This document shows positions 8,369 to 17,812 of a stretch of 59,573 nucleotides of DNA, piece by piece; position 1 is the stretch's first letter, and the number at the start of each line of letters is the position of its first letter. The notes under the pieces were generated by a model. That model saw only the letters and a list, made by a program, of their open reading frames with translations. It searched no databases and was not told the DNA's origin. Made by a program: the position numbers and the translations under genes. Origin of the DNA: Actinoplanes couchii (GTDB lineage Bacteria > Actinomycetota > Actinomycetes > Mycobacteriales > Micromonosporaceae); contig NZ_BOMG01000122.1 in the NCBI RefSeq assembly GCF_016862075.1, forward strand, positions 1-59,573, read 5' to 3'.

Positions 8369-9102
8369 CAGATGATGCCACCGTTGACGCGCACGACCTG
8401 GCCGTTGACCCATCGTCCGCCCGTGCCTGCGAGGAAGGCAGCGACTTCGGCGATGTCGGCGGGGGTGCCGAGCCGCTCCAGCGGCGGCTGCTTGGCCAGA
8501 CGCTCGATCGTCTGCTCGTCCTTGCCTTCGAGGAAGAGTTTCGTAGCGGTGGGCCCGGGCGCGACCGCGTTCACCGTGACATCGCGGCCGCGGAGTTCCC
8601 GGGCCAGAATCAACGTCATGGCCTCGACCGCTCCCTTGCTGGCGGCGTACGCGCCGTAGCCGGGGAACTGCAGACCGACCACCGAGGTCGACAGCATGAC
8701 GATCGCGCCGCCGGACCGAATGCGGCGAGCGGCCTCGCGGGCAATGACGAAGGACCCGCGGATGTTGGTCCGGTGCAACTCGTCGAGGGCGTGGAGATCG
8801 AGGTCGGCGATCGGCGAGAGCGCCAGCCGTCCCGCGGAGTTGACAACGACATCGACCCCGCCGAAGGCCTCGGTAGCGGCAGCGAACAGCGCCGACACGT
8901 CGTGCTCGTCGGCCACATCCGCCTGCTCGGCGATCGCTCGGCCCCCGGCGGCGGTGATCTGGTCGACCACCTCCTGCGCCGCCGTTCCATTGCCGGCATA
9001 ACCAACGACGACGGCTTGCCCGGCCTCGGCGAGAGTGGTCGCGATCGCGCGGCCGATGCCTCGTGACGCGCCGGTGACGACGGCTACCCGTTGACCTGCC
9101 AT
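8368..9102 (-). CDS. Short-chain dehydrogenase/reductase (FabG-like)
   Basis: A 244-residue classical SDR. The nucleotide site is VVTGASRGIG (residues 8-17), NSAG follows near 85, and the catalytic pattern is Ser in MLSTSVVG plus YAASK (Tyr-x-x-x-Lys). The C-terminal VNGQVVRVNGGI is typical of FabG-type reductases. ATG 9102 is preferred over GTG 9111 because AGGAAGG lies eight bases upstream of it. First gene of the SDR / small ORF / tautomerase unit and divergent from the TetR gene at 9215, which probably controls it. The substrate is not predictable. Confidence 0.9.
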   Translation of the reverse strand: MAGQRVAVVTGASRGIGRAIATTLAEAGQAVVVGYAGNGTAAQEVVDQITAAGGRAIAEQADVADEHDVSALFAAATEAFGGVDVVVNSAGRLALSPIADLDLHALDELHRTNIRGSFVIAREAARRIRSGGAIVMLSTSVVGLQFPGYGAYAASKGAVEAMTLILARELRGRDVTVNAVAPGPTATKLFLEGKDEQTIERLAKQPPLERLGTPADIAEVAAFLAGTGGRWVNGQVVRVNGGII

Positions 9103-9214
9103 GACACTCACCTTCCTGCTTCATAGTGATGCTATGTATTCACCGTATCGCTGATAAGACGAAGCTAGCACGACGCCCGAATCGCCGCTAGCGATGTGAC
9201 GTATCATTGATTTC

Positions 9215-9982
9215 ATGCGAGAGCGGAATGAAGCTGCCACCGACGGACGACGTCGCCGCAGCGGCGCCACAGGGACGGCAAACGACGCCATGGTGCGCGG
9301 AGCTCTCGTCGAGGCGGCCCGGCGTCAGATCGCCTCAGCCCGAGAAGGTGACATCTCCACCCGGGCCGTGTGTGACGAGGCCGGTGTGACCCAACCCGTG
9401 CTCTACCGGCTCTTCGGCGACAAGAACGGCCTGCTCGACGCCGTCGCGGATGATGCCTTCGAGCGCTACGCCCGGCGTAAGCAAGCCCTGGAGATTTCCG
9501 ACGACCCCGTCAAAGACCTTCACACCGGGTGGCGCGACCACATGTCCTTCGCCGCCGAGAACCCCGCCGTCTACCAGCTGATGTTCGTGCCCCGGCCGCA
9601 CTCCGCGTCCAACGCCTACCGGCGGATTCTGGAGCTGCTCGAGGCGACACTGCTGCGCTGTGCCGCCACGGGCACACTCGCGACCACGCCGCGGCTGGCT
9701 GCTCAGCTGATTCTGCCGGCCAACATCGGTGTCGCCCTGAGTCACATCGCCCAACCGCACCTGTTCGACGACCCGGCTCTGTCCGATCGTACCCGGGAGG
9801 CGATCTTCGCCGCGGTGCTCAGTAGGCCGGCGGATCCAGGCCCGCCCAGCCGGACGTCGCCGATGCGGACCGCCGCGTGGCAGCTGCGCGCTCAGCTCAC
9901 CCTCACCGGAACCGACAAGCTCGCGCCGGTCGAGGCGGCATTGCTCGACCACTGGCTCGAACGTCTCGACGAAACCCCCTGA
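9215..9982 (+). CDS. TetR-family regulator, divergent to the SDR operon
   Basis: A 255-residue TetR protein. An Arg-rich N-terminal extension of about 25 residues precedes the HTH (STRAVCDEAGVTQPVLYRLF, then GDKNGLLDAVADDAFERYA). The C-terminal domain is longer than average and ends in RLDETP. ATG 9215 is used. The divergent 112-bp gap to the SDR contains two similar 15-mers (9125 and 9191). The likely role is local control of the SDR / tautomerase unit. Confidence 0.88.
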   Translation: MRERNEAATDGRRRRSGATGTANDAMVRGALVEAARRQIASAREGDISTRAVCDEAGVTQPVLYRLFGDKNGLLDAVADDAFERYARRKQALEISDDPVKDLHTGWRDHMSFAAENPAVYQLMFVPRPHSASNAYRRILELLEATLLRCAATGTLATTPRLAAQLILPANIGVALSHIAQPHLFDDPALSDRTREAIFAAVLSRPADPGPPSRTSPMRTAAWQLRAQLTLTGTDKLAPVEAALLDHWLERLDETP

Positions 9983-10158
9983 CCGGGAAGGCAACCAGCC
10001 CGGACGAATAGACCTCGGCCGCAGACGAACCCGCACCCAGGCAAGCGCGGGCCTGCCCCGAACCGATCCGGGCCGTGCCGGTGTGGCCGTCGAAGAAAGT
10101 CCACCAGTCGATCGAACAGCGTCTGGCGTAATCCGGACTGTCGTTGTTGGATGATCAC

Positions 10159-10974
10159 GTGAACGACAGCAGCGCAGCCGCCCCGGGTATCGACCCGACC
10201 AAGCCGCATCCCGCCCGGCGTTACAACTACTGGCTCGGCGGCAAGGACAACTTCGCCGCCGACCGGGCCTCCGGCGACGAACTGGAGAAGCACTTCCCGA
10301 AAGTACGGCTGGGCGCGCTCGCCAACCGGGCCCTGCTGCAGCGGGCCGCCCGGTTCCTGACCGCCGAGGCCGGCATCCGGCAGTTCCTCGACATCGGCAC
10401 CGGCCTGCCGACCGCGGACAACACCCACCAGGTGGCGCAGCGGCACGCCCCGGAGAGCCGGGTCGTCTACGTCGACAACGATCCGCTGGTGATGGTGCAC
10501 GCGCGGGCCCTGCTGAACAGCAGCCCGGAGGGGCACACCGCCTACATCGAGGCAGACCTCAACGATCCGGAGTCGATCCTGCGGCATCCGACGCTCACCG
10601 ACACCCTGGACATGACCCAGCCGGTCGGGCTGATGCTGATCGCGGTGCTGCACTTCGTGCACGGCGACGGGGCCGCCCAGCCGATCGTGCGGCGGCTGCT
10701 GGACGCGCTGCCGCCCGGGAGCTACCTGGTGGCCACGCACGCCACCTCCGACTTCGGTACTCCCGAGCAGCAGGCCCTCTACCAGGATCTGGTACGGAGC
10801 GGGCGTTCCGACGTGTGGACCCGGCCGTACGACGAGTTCGCCGCTCTGTTCGAAGGTCTGGAACTGGTCGAACCGGGCGTGGTGCCGGCCAGCGAGTGGC
10901 GCCCCGAGCCCGGCGCGAACATCCCGGAGCGCACCGACATCAACGTGTGGACCGCGGTCGGCCGCAAGCCCTGA
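10159..10974 (+). CDS. SAM-dependent methyltransferase, PF04672 (Methyltransf_19) type
   Basis: A 271-residue member of the actinobacterial S-adenosylmethionine methyltransferase family PF04672. The family hallmark GIDPTKPHPARRYNYWLGGK is at the N-terminus and the SAM loop is FLDIGTGLPT, then VVYVDNDPLV. GTG 10159 is chosen because it follows GGATGAT and places the hallmark near residue 10; an in-frame TTG at 10144 is possible. The targets of this family are mostly unknown, though many genomes carry dozens of copies. It stands alone, with no clear operon partner. Confidence 0.88.
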   Translation: MNDSSAAAPGIDPTKPHPARRYNYWLGGKDNFAADRASGDELEKHFPKVRLGALANRALLQRAARFLTAEAGIRQFLDIGTGLPTADNTHQVAQRHAPESRVVYVDNDPLVMVHARALLNSSPEGHTAYIEADLNDPESILRHPTLTDTLDMTQPVGLMLIAVLHFVHGDGAAQPIVRRLLDALPPGSYLVATHATSDFGTPEQQALYQDLVRSGRSDVWTRPYDEFAALFEGLELVEPGVVPASEWRPEPGANIPERTDINVWTAVGRKP

Positions 10975-11100
10975 CCGGCCGGGCTCACCAGCGTCGTGGG
11001 TGTGTCAGCTCGCCGGGGCCGGCGGCCTGCAGGGTGCGTTCGTGCCTGGTGCGGTAGTCGCTGCTCTCTCCGGGTCGCCCGCGAGCTGATCAGCCCTTTC

Positions 11101-11226
11101 TCAAACAGCAGATCGGGCCGCGAGGTCGTCGAGCACCTGCTGGCCGGCGTGCGAGGCCAGGCGCGAGTTCTGTGAAGCGACGACCTGCCAGCGGCCGCCA
11201 CGCTGGGTTGCGGCCGGCTGACCGGT
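11101..11226 (-). pseudogene. C-terminal remnant of a SnoaL/NTF2-like (DUF4440) protein
   Basis: The minus strand reads about 40 codons to a TGA at 11101-11103 with RGGRWQVVASQNSRLA, the characteristic last strand of SgcJ/SnoaL-like proteins (RWxVVASQNSP). No N-terminal portion is visible upstream. It is a fragment; the family call rests on this one motif. Confidence 0.5.
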
Positions 11227-11228
11227 CA

Positions 11229-11459
11229 CTATTCCGAGGGCGTCATATGAGACGGGGTATCGGTGTCCGGGTGAGGTCGGTGGGCGCTTGCCCAGGCCTC
11301 CACCTCCTCGGCATCCCAGACCTTGCCCTGGTTCAAGCGCGCGATCGGTGCCGGGAAGCCGGCCCGCCTGACCAGCTGAGAGACGCGCTGGCGGCTGATA
11401 CCGCCGAGACAGACGGCAAGCTCGCCGGCACCCATCAAGCGAATCGAATCCTCAGGCAT
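11229..11459 (-). CDS. AlpA/excisionase-like helix-turn-helix protein
   Basis: A small DNA-binding protein of 76 residues from the ATG at 11457-11459 (MPEDSIRLMGAGEL). The HTH is GISRQRVSQLVRRAGFPAPI, followed by KVWDAEEVEAWASAHR, a pattern shared with AlpA/MerR-like single-HTH proteins in actinobacteria. A longer in-frame start at 11543 is possible but adds a low-complexity lead. A degenerate relative is at 43.8 kb. Targets unknown. It lies among remnants, so it may be an orphan. Confidence 0.7.
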   Translation of the reverse strand: MPEDSIRLMGAGELAVCLGGISRQRVSQLVRRAGFPAPIARLNQGKVWDAEEVEAWASAHRPHPDTDTPSHMTPSE

Positions 11460-11679
11460 CGTGGCGACCACCCATCGTTGACGAAAGGGAGCATTTGATT
11501 CCGGATCGACGGGGCTGGCCGTCTCACGGTTTTCGGGCGACACCGGCCCAGAAGTGGGTTCCCCGGAGGGAACGTGAAAGTGGCCGGCCCGGCGCTTCGG
11601 ACAGCGACGGGCCTGGAAGTGTCGGAAGGTCCAAGCCTGCCGCCGCTGTGATCGAAGTTAAGGGCGGGCGGGAGCAGCC

Positions 11680-11700
11680 GGGGGCACAGTTTGTGCCCCC
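11680..11700. terminator. Terminator hairpin after the XRE/TPR regulator
   Basis: A perfect 9-bp stem (GGGGGCACA, 11680-11688, with TGTGCCCCC, 11692-11700) and a 3-base loop, just past the minus-strand regulator's stop at 11704. Confidence 0.7.
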
Positions 11701-11703
11701 TAC

Positions 11704-12941
11704 CTATGCGGCTAGCAGGCCGATTTTGACAGCGAGTTCGGATGCGCGCCGGCGCCGGGCCGGGCTCTTGGACTCGGCCTCTTCGAGGACGATCCGCTTG
11801 GCGAACCCGTTGTATTTGATGGTTTCGGGCGCAGCCTCGTTGGCTTTTCCAGAGTGGCCAATGCGGCGTCGGGCTGCCTGTCGAGGTGGTAGCCCCGGGC
11901 CTGTTCGACCCGGTGTCGGGCGCGCCGCGGACGAGACGGAATGGTCACCGCGTCTGCCGCCGCCGACTGCCGAACCGACTCGCCGCCCTGACGCAGCTCC
12001 ACAGCCACCGTCACCGCGTGAGCCCCCATGATCGCTTGCGAGAACGAGGTGACCGGATGGTAGTAGCCTTCCGACAGTTTGCCGGCCATCGCGCGGGCGG
12101 TTTCCCAATACCTCCAGGCGGTGCCGGTCGCCCCACGCCGGGCGGCGGTGTAGCCGGCTTCGAAGGTGAGCGCCCCGGTGATCGCCAGTACGTCCGGCGG
12201 CACCTCCTCATCGCGGATCAGGGGTTCCAGGTATCTGAGCGTCGCCAGGTTCACCGCGTCGGCGGCATCGAAGTGCGCCGGCCCCGCGTCGCGGTGTGCC
12301 TGGGTGGTCAACCACGCGGCCATGCCGATCGCGTGCGGGTCCTCCAATTCCTGGGCCGCGACCATGCCGCGCTCGGCCACCCGCCACAGCAGGGCGGCGT
12401 CCGGCTGGTACGACACGAAGAACTGGCTCAGCGAGTAGACCTCGGCCAGCACGGCCTGCGCCGCTCGCCGTTCCGGGCCGGTGTCGGCCTGCCGGACGGT
12501 GATCTGCGCGTCCCGGAGCAGGCCCGGCAGCAACGCACCCACCACCTCACGATGGTTGGGCGCCGAGTGCCGCGCTGACCACGCACGCGCCAGCCGCGCA
12601 CGAATGTGAGCGATCGATGACGCCTCCTGCACCGCGGCGACCGGGAAGGCGTCCACCGCCGCCTTGACGGCGGCGAGGCGCGGATGACCCGGACCGACGA
12701 ACAGATCGGCGTGCAGCGACTGGTCACCAGCGAGGTCGGCCACGTTGTGCACCCGAAGCGACTCGGCGAGGGCGAGAACGACTTCCAGCTTCGGTGTCTT
12801 CAAACGGCCGGTCTCCAACCCCTTGATCCACGATCCGGACTTGCCCACCAGAGCACCGAGCTGGTCTCGGGTAAGTCCCCGGCGCACGCGGAGAATCTGA
12901 AGTCGCTGGCCGAATGCCAGCGGATCGGCGTACGGGTCCAT
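11704..12941 (-). pseudogene. XRE-family regulator with TPR-like C-terminal domain, frameshifted near its 3' end
   Basis: The ATG at 12939-12941 follows AGGGGAG five bases upstream. The N-terminal HTH is RRGLTRDQLGALVGKSGSWIKGLETGRL. The long helical remainder (to about residue 360) looks like tetratricopeptide-type repeats. At about 11846 the frame ATLEK-PTRLRPK should continue ATLEK-ANEAAPETIKYNGF, which is in the next frame and ends RRRRASELAVKIGLLAA with a stop at 11704. One base missing in GAAAAGCC explains this. The unshifted frame instead runs to 11712 with an arginine- and proline-rich tail. Either a real late frameshift or a sequencing indel; only the last 40 or so residues are affected, so partial function is possible. 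Confidence 0.75.
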
Positions 12942-13016
12942 CGGCGCTCCCCTGGTAGCGGTCAGGGTGCGGCGGCCGGCCGCTACAACCGGCCGCCTAA
13001 TTCGACGGTACGCCAC

Positions 13017-13464
13017 ATGAACGATCCTCTGGACACACAGAAGCGCCCACCCGCACCCTCGCCGAGGTCACCCAGCAGTCCGACACCGTCTCCCGCACGA
13101 TCGCCGACGCCGTCGGCGCCGAGATGACCCTGCAGCGCGCCGACCCGCTGCCGTGCACCGGCCGGGCGGGGAGACCGCCGACGACGGACGCTGGTACCTC
13201 AGCTCCGGCTTCACCGTCACCGTCACCGCCGACGACCTGGCCGCCGCCTTCGACCGGATCAAAGCCGCGCTCACCGCCCAGGGCTGGGAGTTCACCAGCC
13301 AGAGCAGCTTCGCCGACGGCACCCGGATCCAGCTCGACGCCCGCCAGCCCACCATCGGCCACACCGCGTCACTGACGACCACCAAGTCGGGAACCCAGAT
13401 CGCGGTGTTCCTGTCCAGCCGCTGCGCCATGCCGGCCCCCGGTGAAGACCCTGCCGAGGACTGA
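13017..13464 (+). pseudogene. Putative secreted or lipoprotein-like hypothetical, broken by two frameshifts
   Basis: Three frame segments together read as one small protein. It starts at ATG 13017 (MNDPLDTQK), changes frame near 13047 to give APTRTLAEVTQQSDTVSRTI and then GAEMTLQRADPLPCTG, and changes again near 13163 to give GGETADDGRWYLSSGF through to PAPGEDPAED at 13464. Each change is one base. The segments share a plausible composition (a DDLAAAFDRIKAAL helix, then a strand-rich end). No family is recognised. It lies divergently next to the frameshifted XRE regulator, so both may be decaying together or both may sit in poorly sequenced DNA. Confidence 0.55.
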
Positions 13465-13957
13465 CCCAGCGACATACCGGGATACCGCGCGGTGGCGCTG
13501 TCGCCGAGGATGGCCGGCGCCAGGACGAACACCGCTGGCGCTGGCGGGCCCGACAGTAGGCCGTCAAGCACGTCGACCGCGGCTGGCTGGCCGAAATGAT
13601 CGCCCCGGATCGCCAGGCCTGGATTTCGCTGTGGAGGGCAATTAGGCCCGTATCGTTGAGAGCTTTTCCGATGCTTTCACGGCCGGAATCTTGGTTATAC
13701 AAAATCGGCAGGGCAGACGCCTCGAATCCCGTGGGTGCTGCATTAAAGGTATTGACAAGTATTATGCCATCATAGGCGCCGATTATGGTTTCGAACTTGT
13801 TTCCTGGATATTTCGGACAGCCTCTGGCGTCGGGCAATGTTCGAACCCTAAAGTCTGCGGTTAACGGCCGGGTACCACACAACTTCGATCCGCTATTCGA
13901 TTGAATCGATTCAAAACCTAGTGGGGACACCCTTACCCTCACGCGGGAGGAAGCCTT
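13465..13957. other. AT-richer leader region upstream of the rhamnosidase gene
   Basis: About 490 bases with no convincing gene. Positions 13681-13860 are visibly AT-richer than the rest of the window, about half G+C by eye with one 60-base line near 38 percent. The stretch holds the promoter region of the rhamnosidase and a perfect 14-bp palindrome at 13901-13914. A minus-strand frame stays open across the AT-rich part, but no domain is recognised. Confidence 0.6.
13901..13914. promoter_or_regulatory. LacI-type palindromic operator
   Basis: TTGAATCGATTCAA is a perfect 14-bp palindrome with a central CG, the symmetry expected for LacI/GalR-family repressors of sugar genes. It lies 43 bases before the rhamnosidase start. 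No LacI gene is in the window. Confidence 0.6.
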
Positions 13958-16900
13958 GTGAAAACACATACCAGCAGGCGAAGGGGCATGTCCTTCGCTG
14001 CGGTGACGGCGCTCGTCATCGCCGGAGTCTCAGTTCCGAGCGGGGGAGCCGGCGCGTCGTCCGCTACGACGGTGGGTCGGCTGGAGGTCAACGCCAGCCC
14101 GTCGCCGCTCGGTATCGACGATCCGCAGCCCACGTTCTCCTGGATTCTCAGCTCCTCGCAACGCGCTGTCCACCAGCGCAAATTCCGGCTGGTGGTCGCG
14201 ACGACCGCAGCCAAAGCGGCCGCCGGAAAGGGCGACGTCTGGGATTCGGGCCTCGTGGTCTCCGGTGACACCTCCGCCGACTATGCCGGACGCCGGGCCC
14301 TGAAATCGCGGACCCGCTATTACTGGAGCGTCCAATCCCAGACCCCGAATACCACCCGGTGGGCGGCCCCGGCATGGTTCGAAACCGCCTACCTCGACGC
14401 CTCCGACTGGAAAGGTCAGTGGATCTCCGGCGAGCCACGCCCGGTCACTGTTCCCACCCCCGCCGACGGCGCCTCCGACGACGCCTGTTGTCTGCGGGCG
14501 AGCACCACCCTCGCGCAAGCCGCCCCTTCCGGTACGACCAACATCAAGGTCGCCTCCACCTCGGCTATCGCCGTCGGCGGCGGTCTCGTCATCGGCGCCG
14601 GTGAGACCGCACAGACCGTCACCGTCGAAACGGCCGGCACAGCGGCCACCAGCACCGTCCTGGCAGCCACGGCGGCCACCGGCTCGACCACCCTCTTCGT
14701 GGCCTCGGTCAACGGCTTCACCACCGGCGCGCCCATCACCATCGGCGAGCAGACCGGCACCATCACCACGGTCGGCACAGCCCAGGGCCAGGCCCGCACG
14801 TTGGCCGCCGCCGCCGACGCCGGAGCGACGAACGTCAAGGTGAACAACGTCAACGGCTTCACCGTCGGCGTGTCCGTGCTGATCGGCGCCGAGATCCGCG
14901 TCGTCACCGCCGTCGGTACCGCCGGCGAAACCGGCACCGGCATCACCCTGAGCGAGCCCCTCGGCGCCGCGGCAGCCGTCGGCACCACGATCCGCAGCCT
15001 CGGCACCGGCATCGGCATCACCCCCGCGCTGACCACGGCGGCAACTTCCGGCACCGCGGTGACCAGCCCCGGCACCGGAGTGACGATCAGACCGGCGCTC
15101 GCCGCCGCCCAACCGGCCGGAACCCCGGTGACCGGCACCACCACGCCCACCGAGATCCGCCGCCCGCCCGGCAGCTCCCCGAACGCCGGTTCCTGCAAGC
15201 CGATCCGTCCGACGTACCTGATGCGCAAGGCCTTTGAAGTGGCGCCTGTCAGCAGACACGGCGCCGTCACCAGCGCGCGGCTCTACTCGGTGGGCCTCGG
15301 CTGGAATCAGCCGACGGTCAACGGACAGAAACCGGACCAGGACGCCTATCTGAACCCCGGCTTCACCGACTACGAGGACACCGTCCAGTACACGACCGAC
15401 GACGTCACCAAGCTCATCAAGCAGGACAAGCGGTCGCCGAGGACCAACGTCGTCGCGACCGAACTGGGCGCCGGGCGCTACGACTCGGAGTCGCAGCCCA
15501 GCAACCACCGCTTCGAGACGGCGCAGTGGCGCAACCTCGAGACGCTGCGCGCCGACCTCTGGGTGCGGTACGCCGACGGTACCGAGCAGCTGATCCGATC
15601 CGACAACACCTGGAAGACCAGCATCGACGGGCCGACCCGTTACAACGACTTCGACACCGGCGAGACCTACGACGCACGCCGTGAGCTGCCCGGCTGGAAC
15701 ACCGTCGGGTTCTCGGACAAGGCGTGGAAGAACACCCGTGCCGTCGCCGGCCCGAAGGGTCAGCTGGTAGCCCAGCAGACCGAGGCGACCACCAAGATCC
15801 GCGAGCACGCCGGGCCGTTCCCGCGCTGGTCGCCCGCGACCGGTGTGCACGCCTTCGACACCGGCCGCCAGCGCACCGGCTGGGCGACCGTGAAGATCTG
15901 GGGAGCCCAGCCGGGCCAGGTCATCCGGATCGTCTACGTCGAGCGCCGTAACGACGACACCACCAAGGACGACCCCACCGTTCCCGGGACCGGGCAGGAC
16001 GGCGCGTTGCAACTGGCCGGGAACCTGCAGCAGGAGTATTACGTCTCCGACGGCACCGGCACCGCGGCCCAGCCCGAGGTGTACGCCCCGAACTGGAACT
16101 TCGCCGGCTTCCAATGGGTGCAGATCGACGGCTCGAACGGCACCGCCCTGCCGGGCACCGTGCAGGTCGACGTCGCCTCAGTGCAGGAGCTGCGCACCGA
16201 CTTCACCGAGATCGGGACCTTCGCGTCGTCGGTGCCGCTGCTCAACCAGATCTACGCCAACGTCCGCGGTTCGGTCGCCGGGGACTGGATCGCCGGTTAC
16301 TCGATGGACACCCCGACCTACGAGAAGGACGGCTGGACCGGAGACGCGCAGATCATCCTGCCCACCGTCGCGAACATCTTCGACATCCAGCGGTCGCTGC
16401 AGAAGTCCGCACGTGACGCGGTCGACTCCCAGCTGGCCAATGGCCAGATCGGCCTGCTCATCCCGGGCGCCCAGGGATACGGCTACTGCTCACCCACCGA
16501 TCCGGCCACCGACCCGAACGACTACACGCCGTGCGGTAACTCGCCGTCGCTGAACGTCTTCAAGCCCGACGGCGGCGGCGCCACCCCCATCTGGGACGCG
16601 TTCCTGCAGGTCGTGCCGGCCGAAGGACATCTGCGGTACGCCGACCTGGAGCCGATCCGCACCGCCTACGACGCCATGACGAATTACATGGACCGCAACA
16701 TCCAGGGCGGCCGGCCGTACGAGCAGGGCTCGGGTGGCTGGTTCGTGTGGGACGGATCCAACGACTGGACACTGAACTCCGGCCTGGGGGACTGGGCGTT
16801 CGTCACCGGCGCCGAGGGCAACGCCGCCGAGGGCACCAACCTCAACGTCGGCGGTTTCCAGGCGGCCTCCTCGACCGCGTTCACCGCGTACCTGGCCACC

Positions 16901-17761
16901 AAGACGGCCGAAGCAGCCCGGCTGCTGCACGCCGACACCGGGAACCCGCGCTACCTGCGGGACGCCACCAAGTACGAAACGCTGTTCCAGAACATCCGCA
17001 AGGACTTCAACGCCCGCTGGTGGGACACCACCCGCGGCTTCTACGCCGAGAACACCACCCAGGAACTGCGGCAGGGTTTCCAGGCGTGGGCGATCGGTTT
17101 CGGTCTGGTCGAGGAGAAGAACAAGCGGGCCCTGCAGGAGAAGCTCGCCTAAGACGTGGCGGTCACCCGCACCGGGCACGCGATGATCGGGTTCGTCGGC
17201 ATCCGGTGGATCTGGCCGGTGCTCTCCGAAGCCGCCCACGCCGGTGTCCCGTACGCGAAAGAGGCACTTTTCAAGGTCGCGCAACAGACCACCTATCCGT
17301 CGTACGGCTACCACATCGGCCTCGGCTACACCGGTGTCGGCGAGTACTGGGAGTCCACGACCCGCACCCGTAACCACCAGTTCCAGGGCTCGATCGGGCA
17401 GTGGTTCTACGAGGAACTCGCCGGCATCAAACCCGCCGCGGCCGGCTACTCGAAGATCACCATCCAGCCACTGCCGGGCGGCCAGTACGGGGTCGAGCAC
17501 GCCGCCGCCTCGGTCGACACCGTCCGCGGCCTGATCAGATCCGGCTGGACCCAGGCTAAGGACGGCAGCCTGAAGCTCGACGTGACCATCCCGGCCAACA
17601 CCACCGCGACCGTGTACGTGCCCGCCACGGCGAAAGGCAAGGTGACCGAGGGCAACCGTCCCGCCCACCAGTCCACCGGTGTGCGCTACGCCGGCCACCG
17701 GCTCGACGCCGAGGTCTACGAGGTCGGCTCCGGCACCTACTCCTTCCGCGTCACCGCCTGA
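13958..17761 (+). pseudogene. Secreted GH78 alpha-L-rhamnosidase interrupted by an in-frame TAA
   Basis: One reading frame from 13958 to 17761, broken only by a TAA at 17150-17152; GAC and then GTG 17156 follow in the same frame. The start (MKTHTSRRRGMSFAAVTALVIAG) is a signal peptide. Then come an N-terminal beta domain (about 40-150), the Bac_rhamnosid_N region (WKGQWISGE), an inserted repeat block (about 181-415) and the catalytic (alpha/alpha)6 barrel. YEKDGWTGDAQ, with Glu 789, matches the general-acid motif. The part after the stop carries the rest of the barrel (TRTGHAMIGFVGIRW, GEYWESTTRTRNHQFQGSI) and the C-terminal beta domain. GH78 removes terminal alpha-L-rhamnose from glycans or glycosides. 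Either piece alone should be inactive. Readthrough, reinitiation at GTG 17156, true nonsense mutation or an error are all possible. Confidence 0.85.
14498..15205 (+). repeat. Tandem protein-repeat domain inserted in the rhamnosidase
   Basis: Codes for about 235 residues (181-415), rich in Ala, Thr, Gly and Val. At least three imperfect copies share the form ATNVKVNNVNGFTVGVSVLI, then a GT-rich linker (STTLFVASVNGFTTGAPITI; TTNIKVASTSAIAVGGGLVI). Similar beta repeats occur in large secreted actinobacterial glycosidases. It splits the N-terminal rhamnosidase domain between SDDACCLRA and RPTYLMRKAFEV. Confidence 0.8.
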
Positions 17762-17768
17762 TACAACA

Positions 17769-17797
17769 CTCGGGCCGGTCCACCGGGCCGGCCCGAG
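17769..17797. terminator. Terminator hairpin after the rhamnosidase gene
   Basis: A perfect 10-bp stem (CTCGGGCCGG, 17769-17778, with CCGGCCCGAG, 17788-17797) and a 9-base loop, placed between the rhamnosidase stop (17761) and the LysR start (17813). Confidence 0.7.
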
Positions 17798-17812
17798 CCC
17801 AGGGAAGCACCA

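Noticed and set aside
13292..13969. Minus-strand open frame of 225 codons across the AT-rich leader of the rhamnosidase
   Set aside because: No ribosome site or domain; part of it is antisense to the broken secreted hypothetical. Kept only as a note on composition.
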